Positions 5,181 to 9,477 of a DNA stretch of 9,477 nucleotides are shown piece by piece. A program made the translations under genes and the position numbers. This stretch comes from Methanofastidiosum sp. Its GTDB lineage: Archaea > Methanobacteriota_B > Thermococci > Methanofastidiosales > Methanofastidiosaceae. Each line of letters opens with the position of its first letter. Positions within the stretch are counted from its first letter, which is position 1. Location: NCBI GenBank assembly GCA_013329085.1, contig DUKX01000242.1, positions 1 to 9,477 of the forward strand, given 5' to 3'. A model generated the notes under the pieces. The model did not search any database and was not told the origin of the DNA. It saw only the letters and a list, made by a program, of their open reading frames with translations.

Positions 5181-6053
5181 TTAATCTAACCCTGGAGTAA
5201 TGCAATGTAAGGTTTGATTTTCTTTTAGAGCCACTTCTAACGTATTATCATTTATCGAATCATATTCAAATTGTGATGGATTAGTTATCTCAAAAGCCCT
5301 TTGATAATTTAATCCAGCCTCAAAAAGAACGTCTGGAATTATTGATCCGCTTGGCCCATACAATCCTCTTATTCTTGCATTTTTAGAATAATCTATTAAT
5401 TCATCAAAAGTTCCATTAACTAATGTTGAAGCAGTTATCATTACTATATCCGCATTAGAAAGTACTTTTTTATTCTCTTTTTCGCTGTGAATATAAATTT
5501 CCTTGGGGCCATAATCAACACTATCTCCGATAATTACAGACTCGAATCGGTCTCTTGGCCTCATCTCGGTTACATGAATCTCTTTGCACTTACCCAATAG
5601 TTTTCTTACAAACCCTCCGTATCCAACAATAGCAACAGTATCGTCTGGCTTTAGCATTTTCATTATATCCTCACATTCTTGGAATCCCCTCTTTTGTACT
5701 TGGGCTAATGACAAGAAAGGTTGAGATATGCAACTAATAGAGCCTACTGCAAAAGATCTCTCTTGAATATCTTTAGAAGGTATTAAATCATAGGCTACAT
5801 CAAATAAGTCCTTGCCTATTAATTGTTTTATAGTATCAATTCTGTCTCTTAATTTTTGTTCTCCGTGGACTGCATGAATACCTGTAAAATTAATGACCAT
5901 TCCGCATAAATTATGTGTCCCTAGAATTACATTCCATTCTTGTTTCAAGATTATTTTTTTTATTTTAGGTCTTTCTATTTTATTTTCTTCGTATAGATTC
6001 TCTAGAATACCTAAAGTTTTTTCCAAAATTTTTTCAGTTGTATAAGAATTCAA
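5181..6053 (-). CDS. DUF364 protein (putative heavy-metal chelation family)
   Basis: This cytoplasmic 290-residue protein has no signal peptide or membrane segment. The N-terminal part (about 1-110) resembles the DUF4213 region and contains a GTHNLCG segment and YDLIPSKDIQERSFAVGSIS. The C-terminal part has the DUF364 pattern: a Rossmann-like VAIVGYGGF (140-148), VTEMRP (161-166), MITASTLVNGT (205-215) and GPSGSIIPDVLF (233-244). The family is named for a proposed metal-chelating role based on structure; no reaction is established to my knowledge. The TTG start at 6053 is set by GAGGTG at 6059-6064, five bases ahead. The gene lies between binding protein and permease, abutting the latter, so it is made with the importer. 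It may handle the metal or break down its carrier after import, which is inference. Confidence 0.82.
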   Translation of the reverse strand: MNSYTTEKILEKTLGILENLYEENKIERPKIKKIILKQEWNVILGTHNLCGMVINFTGIHAVHGEQKLRDRIDTIKQLIGKDLFDVAYDLIPSKDIQERSFAVGSISCISQPFLSLAQVQKRGFQECEDIMKMLKPDDTVAIVGYGGFVRKLLGKCKEIHVTEMRPRDRFESVIIGDSVDYGPKEIYIHSEKENKKVLSNADIVMITASTLVNGTFDELIDYSKNARIRGLYGPSGSIIPDVLFEAGLNYQRAFEITNPSQFEYDSINDNTLEVALKENQTLHCITPGLD

Positions 6054-6058
6054 ATCAA

Positions 6059-6071
6059 CACCTCAAAAAAA
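6059..6071 (-). promoter_or_regulatory. Ribosome binding site of DUF364 gene with preceding T7 tract
   Basis: GAGGTG (6059-6064) is the best Shine-Dalgarno match in the operon and fixes the TTG start at 6053. Directly upstream on the same strand is a run of seven T (6065-6071) in the 30-nt gap after the binding-protein gene. Such a tract could cause partial termination, leaving more binding-protein mRNA than transporter mRNA. That effect is inferred. Confidence 0.45.
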
Positions 6072-6083
6072 TAAAATATTAAA

Positions 6084-7271
6084 TTAATTTTGTTTAGTTT
6101 GGTTGCCTTCTTTTCCCGCACCTTTTTGATTACCTTGGCCTCCGCCCTGTTGTTGTCCACCAGTGTAACCACCGCTTAATCCACCAACAGTGCTTGCATA
6201 TTCTCCAGACAATATTTTATCGACTTGTTCTTCACTCAATTCATATTCAAATATTTCTTTGTAGAATTTCTTAATTTCAGTTTTTATGTCGACATCTTTG
6301 AATCTGTCTGGGTGTGCAATTTTAGCTAGCCATATAGGGTGTAATACAGCTGATTCGGCAGAAGGTCTGTTCCAGATAAAAACAGCACTTGGTAGCCTGT
6401 AGACTTTTTTGTTTTTAATTGCAGAGATTTTTGCCCATCTTGGATCATTATATAAATCTTCGGGCGTTCCGAAATCAATTATGATTATATCTGGATTCCA
6501 AGCTATCAATTGTTCCATTGAAATCTGGTCTAATCCTGAGTGTATTCCTTCTTTTTTACCCTGAGTAGATACATCACTTGCTGCATTTAAACATCCAGCG
6601 CTTTCAATACGTTCTTCCATGTATGAGCCAGTTCCATATGTAACGAGGTGACTGCTATCGAATCCGTTGAAAACTACTAATCTTTCATCTTCAGGTAAAT
6701 CTGCTAGTCTTTCGTTCAAGAATTTTATTGTGTTGTCAAGATAGTCGCAGTATTTCTTTGCTTTCTCTGGTCTTTCGAAAACTTCGCCTAAGAAAGTTAC
6801 TTCCGCTTTTGTTTGAGCATAGTTACCATCAGAGGTAGCCATAAACTGAACTACAGGTATCTTTGTATTTTTTTCAACTATTTCGGCATCCACATCCCCC
6901 GCTATAACAAACTGTGGGTTGGAAAATAATAGTTCTTCAATGTTTATAACGCCGTTAGTGCTTCTTGGTGCGGGAAGTGTCATGATCCTTGGGTCCATTG
7001 TTGCCAATAATTCTGACCTCTGGTGACCTTTCGATACCGCACATAATTTATCTTCAACACCTAAAATATGTGGGACTTGTCCGATAGGCCCTCCGAAAAT
7101 AGCTACTCTCTCAATATTCTTGGGTATTGTGACAGTTTTTCCGGCCATATCAACAATCGTTCTTGTATCGCTAGTAGACTTTGTCGTAGTATCTGTTCCT
7201 TGGCCAATGCATCCTGCAAATAAAGACAAAGCTAATAGCAAACATACTAACAAAGGTATCATTTTTTTCAA
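6084..7271 (-). CDS. ABC importer substrate-binding lipoprotein (FecB/BtuF/MolA-like)
   Basis: This is an extracellular binding protein of 395 residues. The signal peptide (1-20) ends in LSLFAGC, a classic lipobox with Cys21, followed by a Thr/Ser linker (about 25-38). The periplasmic-binding-protein-2 domain (PF01497 type) starts at TIVDMAGKTVTIPKNIERVA (38-57). It also contains VINIEELLFSNPQFVIA (108-124), WNPDIIIID (258-266), DPRWAKISAIKNKKVYRLP (276-294) and WNRPSAESAVLHPIWLAK (300-317). The FYKEIFEYELSEEQV segment (337-350) follows. After residue 362 comes an odd Gly/Gln-rich tail of about 33 residues not needed by the fold. The start is TTG at 7271, which keeps two lysines in the n-region and has a weak GGCGAT ahead; ATG at 7262 is the alternative. 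It is the first gene of the operon with DUF364, permease and ATPase. The substrate is likely molybdate/tungstate by context, but a metal chelate or corrinoid is possible. Confidence 0.9.
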   Translation of the reverse strand: MKKMIPLLVCLLLALSLFAGCIGQGTDTTTKSTSDTRTIVDMAGKTVTIPKNIERVAIFGGPIGQVPHILGVEDKLCAVSKGHQRSELLATMDPRIMTLPAPRSTNGVINIEELLFSNPQFVIAGDVDAEIVEKNTKIPVVQFMATSDGNYAQTKAEVTFLGEVFERPEKAKKYCDYLDNTIKFLNERLADLPEDERLVVFNGFDSSHLVTYGTGSYMEERIESAGCLNAASDVSTQGKKEGIHSGLDQISMEQLIAWNPDIIIIDFGTPEDLYNDPRWAKISAIKNKKVYRLPSAVFIWNRPSAESAVLHPIWLAKIAHPDRFKDVDIKTEIKKFYKEIFEYELSEEQVDKILSGEYASTVGGLSGGYTGGQQQGGGQGNQKGAGKEGNQTKQN

Positions 7272-7273
7272 AT

Positions 7274-7286
7274 ATATCGCCGATAT
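7274..7286. promoter_or_regulatory. Palindromic operator candidate at importer operon start
   Basis: ATATCGCCGATAT is a perfect 6-bp palindrome around one central base. It covers the transcription start predicted from the TATA box (about 7283) and the weak ribosome binding site, ending two bases before the TTG. A protein bound here would block initiation of the whole importer operon. It does not clearly match the ModE consensus I know, so the regulator is unknown. Confidence 0.5.
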
Positions 7287-7302
7287 GCCTAAATAATCAT
7301 AA

Positions 7303-7313
7303 CCTTATAAAAG
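7303..7313 (-). promoter_or_regulatory. TATA box of the importer operon
   Basis: The minus strand reads CTTTTATAAGG about 37 nt before the TTG start, predicting transcription from about 7283. Just upstream is an AT-only palindrome, ATTATTTAAAATAAT (7319-7333), of low information. The rest of the gap to the transporter stop at 7388 holds nothing else I can recognise. Confidence 0.55.
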
Positions 7314-7387
7314 TTGCTATTATTTAAAATAATTAATCTTCCGTAATAAATATAGCCATAAGAGAATATATTAACTTCAAAAATTAG

Positions 7388-8488
7388 TTATGACTTTAAC
7401 TTTTTAATAATGTTAAAAACTAGTATCCCTGCAATAAATCCAATTGCCATATTTGATACTATCGAGATTAAAGTTGTTAGCAACATAACAAATATTTCAG
7501 ATTTAGCCTTAATGTCACGAGCTAATTTAGCAAGTTCATAAGATACATAGAACAACATTGCTCCTACTATACTCATTGGAAACACAGAAAATAAATTTAA
7601 AATGGATTTTGACAAAAATAGACCCAAGCTTATTTCTATTGAGCCTTCTATTATATTAGCACCGCCAGTTCTTGCACCAAATGAATACTGGCCTGCTAGC
7701 CCACCTGCGCCATGACACATTGGAAATCCTCCAAAGAAGGGAACTATTGTATTTACTATTCCCATGTTAAGTAACAATTTCCGTTCAGATACTGGTTTTT
7801 CGGGAAAATAATCCTTAAGCAAAGCAGTGACTGCGATTACTGCGTTTGTCAAAGTAAGAGGAATTTGGGCTATACCTACCAAAATCATCCCAGTATAAAT
7901 ATCTTTAATAGAAATACTTGTGAGAGGTGGAAGTGTAAATCCGATATCGATTATGCTCATAAGCTGCCCCTTAAAAATCAGAATAGCAAATCCCATCAAA
8001 AAAAGAAGAATGGCTGCTGGGAGTCTAGTATTTTTTCTAAAGATTAGAATTATTAGAATAGCAACAATTCCAATGAGGATATCCGTTTTAAAGAATTCAA
8101 ATCCTGTTAGAAACAGTGTAAATCCCAGGGCAAGAGTAATCCCTCTCGTAACAGATTTTGGGGTATACTTTACAATTATTTGGATTAGATTGGTAAAATA
8201 AAGGAATAACCATACAATCCCTAACCCAAAACCAGTTGAGTAAATAAGGGAAGGCGACCATCCTTGTGCAATGGCAACTGTTGCAACTGTTTTTTTGGGT
8301 TGCAATGGCATCGGGAGCTTGTATACTAATCCTAAGAATATATTCACAAGCCCCATCATTATAAGAAATCCTGCAGGATTAAGGCCATTTACTACAATAT
8401 ACCCTATAGCCAAAGGGAGTAATGTTCCAAAATCGCCCATTGACCCTGCAAGTTCTCTCAAATTAAATTCAAATTCTCTTATTTTCAT
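7388..8488 (-). CDS. MOT1-family molybdate transporter (SulP-like secondary transporter)
   Basis: This is a 366-residue integral membrane protein with about ten hydrophobic segments. It carries the two signature blocks of the MFS_MOT1 / molybdate transporter family: ELAGSMGDFGTLLPLAIGY (12-30) and LPMPLQPKKTVATVAIAQGW (58-77). A third conserved block is FPMCHGAGGLAGQYSFGART (255-274). The length suits a bacterial or archaeal single-domain MOT1; there is no STAS domain such as many sulfate SulP proteins have. The plant and algal members studied import molybdate with high affinity, and prokaryotic ones are annotated by homology, so sulfate or tungstate remain possible. It lies 116 nt upstream of the ABC importer operon on the same strand, with Mop beyond, which supports molybdenum or tungsten. 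It starts at ATG 8488 with no ribosome binding site and appears leaderless. A T5 run after the stop is a weak terminator. Confidence 0.87.
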   Translation of the reverse strand: MKIREFEFNLRELAGSMGDFGTLLPLAIGYIVVNGLNPAGFLIMMGLVNIFLGLVYKLPMPLQPKKTVATVAIAQGWSPSLIYSTGFGLGIVWLFLYFTNLIQIIVKYTPKSVTRGITLALGFTLFLTGFEFFKTDILIGIVAILIILIFRKNTRLPAAILLFLMGFAILIFKGQLMSIIDIGFTLPPLTSISIKDIYTGMILVGIAQIPLTLTNAVIAVTALLKDYFPEKPVSERKLLLNMGIVNTIVPFFGGFPMCHGAGGLAGQYSFGARTGGANIIEGSIEISLGLFLSKSILNLFSVFPMSIVGAMLFYVSYELAKLARDIKAKSEIFVMLLTTLISIVSNMAIGFIAGILVFNIIKKLKS

Positions 8489-8509
8489 GATATCAAATTT
8501 TATGAATTA

Positions 8510-8517
8510 TTAATAAA
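8510..8517 (-). promoter_or_regulatory. TATA box of MOT1 gene, leaderless transcript
   Basis: The minus strand reads TTTATTAA centred about 25 nt before the ATG at 8488, so transcription would start at or next to the A of the start codon. No Shine-Dalgarno match precedes the ATG, which agrees with a leaderless mRNA. Confidence 0.45.
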
Positions 8518-8549
8518 TTTTTAGTTTTTATTGGGCATGGTTGATTGTA

Positions 8550-9029
8550 TTATAATGAAAATCTATTATCCGATACATATTCTTTGTTTTCAACTTTATT
8601 AGTAGCCCATCCGTCTTTTACGTCAGGCCTATAATCAAAGTGTGAGACATATGGTTTAATGTCTAGGACTGGTGTTTTGTCAATAATATCTATTCCTGAC
8701 ACCATTATTTTATTTCCCTCTACGCCCTCAATTTTAAGGATAGATAAACCAATATTATTCGGTCTTTTAGGCGCTCTAGTTGAAAAGATTCCTCTTTCAA
8801 CATCATCCAGAAAAGGTGTTACTTTTAATGAAAATCCTTTTGAAAGATGAAAATGATAAATTAAGAAAATATGGGAAAATCCCCCTATGTCCTTTAATCC
8901 ATCAGAAAATTCAGGAAATATTTCTATTACACCTTTGTTATTAGAAAATACAGATTGGATTGGAACGTTAGTCTTCTCCTTAAATTCAGAATGAACAATT
9001 CCGATAGGAGTATAACATATTTTTTTCAT
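8550..9029 (-). CDS. trmO: TrmO/TsaA-family protein (tRNA m6t6A37 methyltransferase-like)
   Basis: The 159-residue single-domain product covers the UPF0066/YaeB barrel found in archaeal members and lacks the extra C-terminal domain of the longer E. coli enzyme. Key segments are YTPIGIVHSEF (6-16), the family signature GIFSTRAPKRPNNIGLS (80-96), ISGIDIIDKTPVLDIKPYV-like text at about 110-128 (VSGIDIIDKTPVLDIKPYV) and DGWATNK near the C-terminus. The characterised E. coli enzyme uses S-adenosylmethionine to methylate N6-threonylcarbamoyladenosine at tRNA position 37; activity in archaeal relatives is assumed by homology. It is on the same strand and 61 nt upstream of the MOT1 gene but has a separate TATA box. 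It begins at an ATG with no ribosome binding site, consistent with a leaderless message. Its position beside molybdenum-uptake genes may be incidental. Confidence 0.88.
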   Translation of the reverse strand: MKKICYTPIGIVHSEFKEKTNVPIQSVFSNNKGVIEIFPEFSDGLKDIGGFSHIFLIYHFHLSKGFSLKVTPFLDDVERGIFSTRAPKRPNNIGLSILKIEGVEGNKIMVSGIDIIDKTPVLDIKPYVSHFDYRPDVKDGWATNKVENKEYVSDNRFSL

Positions 9030-9049
9030 GAAAAATATTCTTAGGTCTT

Positions 9050-9057
9050 TTTATAAA
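9050..9057 (-). promoter_or_regulatory. TATA box of trmO, leaderless transcript
   Basis: TTTATAAA on the minus strand is centred about 25 nt upstream of the ATG at 9029. That places the transcription start on the start codon. The interval has no Shine-Dalgarno sequence. It occupies most of the 45-nt gap after the TPR gene. Confidence 0.55.
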
Positions 9058-9074
9058 TATATTCAAAAAGAAGA

Positions 9075-9477
9075 TTAGAAATAGTCAGAATGCTTCTTTA
9101 TAAAATTATAAAGTTGCTTGTCTTCCTCTCTCTTATTTAGGATAGAATATATGTTGTGGAGATTTACATATATGTCCCCAATTTGAGGATGATCTGGGCC
9201 GTATTCATGTATCAGTATTTGAAGCCCTCGTGTATAGAGCTCTTCTGATTCACCAAACTTTTTCATCTCTTTTAAGAGGTTAGCAAGTGAGCAAAGTATA
9301 GGGATGAGCTGAGAATTTTCTTTCCCATAGTCCTCTTCTTTCAGCTTCAATACTCTTTTGTAAAGTTGTTCTGCCTCTGGATATTTCCCTTGAGATTGAT
9401 AAACAAATGCAAGATTCTGCAAAACATTTAGAACAACTATATCCTTTGCAGAGAATATTCTTTCAAAAATGGAAAGT
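9075..9477 (-). CDS. TPR-repeat protein, C-terminal end (runs off right edge)
   Basis: The frame is open from 9477 to the TAA at 9075, giving 133 residues of a longer protein. The TTG at 9422 is unlikely to be the start because the frame and repeat pattern continue upstream of it (DIVVLNVLQNLAFVYQSQG). The repeats have the spacing of about 42 residues typical of kinesin-light-chain-type TPRs. One unit holds LAFVYQSQGKYPEAEQLYKR, the next LANLLKEMKKFGESEELYTR followed by EYGPDHPQIGD, and a degenerate last unit (VNLHNIYSILNK) caps the end. Such repeats make protein-binding helical arrays. The N-terminal domain that would define the function is outside the window. Confidence 0.85.
   Translation of the reverse strand, partial: LSIFERIFSAKDIVVLNVLQNLAFVYQSQGKYPEAEQLYKRVLKLKEEDYGKENSQLIPILCSLANLLKEMKKFGESEELYTRGLQILIHEYGPDHPQIGDIYVNLHNIYSILNKREEDKQLYNFIKKHSDYF

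Noticed and set aside
7274..7286. Reading the palindrome as a ModE site.
   Set aside because: ModE sites known to me are longer with TATA-rich half-sites and a wider spacer. The match is too poor to name the regulator.
7865..8513. Several plus-strand reading frames opposite the MOT1 transporter.
   Set aside because: They are shadows of a hydrophobic protein with no promoter, ribosome binding site or homology.
8659..8850. Plus-strand frame opposite the TrmO-like gene.
   Set aside because: It overlaps the conserved signature region of that gene in antisense and has nothing of its own to support it.

Overview
This is an AT-rich archaeal window, very probably euryarchaeal and possibly a methanogen-related lineage, though the exact group is not decided here. 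The archaeal evidence is direct. TATA-box-like motifs lie about 25 nt upstream of start codons, and two genes (the MOT1-type transporter and the TrmO-like gene) look leaderless. Shine-Dalgarno matches are of the GAGGTG / GGTGA type, TTG starts are frequent, an oligo-T tract serves as terminator, and the ATPase, permease and binding protein have archaeal-style sequences.

Layout. (1) 1-338: the 5' part of an integrase/transposase gene (minus strand) and its leader, probably one end of an insertion sequence whose remainder lies off the left edge. (2) 402-2526: two tandem plus-strand paralogs of unknown function. Each has a signal peptide, an ectodomain of about 190 residues, a coiled coil and two C-terminal membrane helices. 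They align without a gap over 313 residues at about 42% identity (hand count), and each has its own TATA box. The first appears to start at a non-canonical ATT. (3) 2547-2950 (minus): a small secreted protein, possibly a lipoprotein, broken by a one-base frameshift. (4) 3034-8488 (minus): a metal-oxyanion locus made of a stand-alone Mop/molbindin gene, a FecCD-type ABC importer operon (binding protein, DUF364 protein, permease, ATPase) and a MOT1-family molybdate transporter. (5) 8550-9029: a TrmO/TsaA-like tRNA methyltransferase gene. (6) 9075-9477: the C-terminal end of a TPR protein that runs off the right edge.

How the genes may work together. MOT1 and Mop are recognisable molybdate/tungstate families, and they flank a BtuCD/MolBC-like importer. 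The simplest reading is a molybdenum or tungsten acquisition and buffering locus with two uptake routes, one ABC and one secondary, plus an intracellular oxyanion-binding protein. The DUF364 protein is a putative heavy-metal-chelation family member. Its stop codon directly abuts the permease start, so it is part of the transporter operon and is the least understood component. The substrate assignment rests on neighbours and remains an inference. The first operon gene has a perfect palindrome across its predicted transcription start, the best operator candidate in the window. No tRNA, rRNA, CRISPR array or riboswitch was seen, and no gene-free stretch reaches 300 bases.
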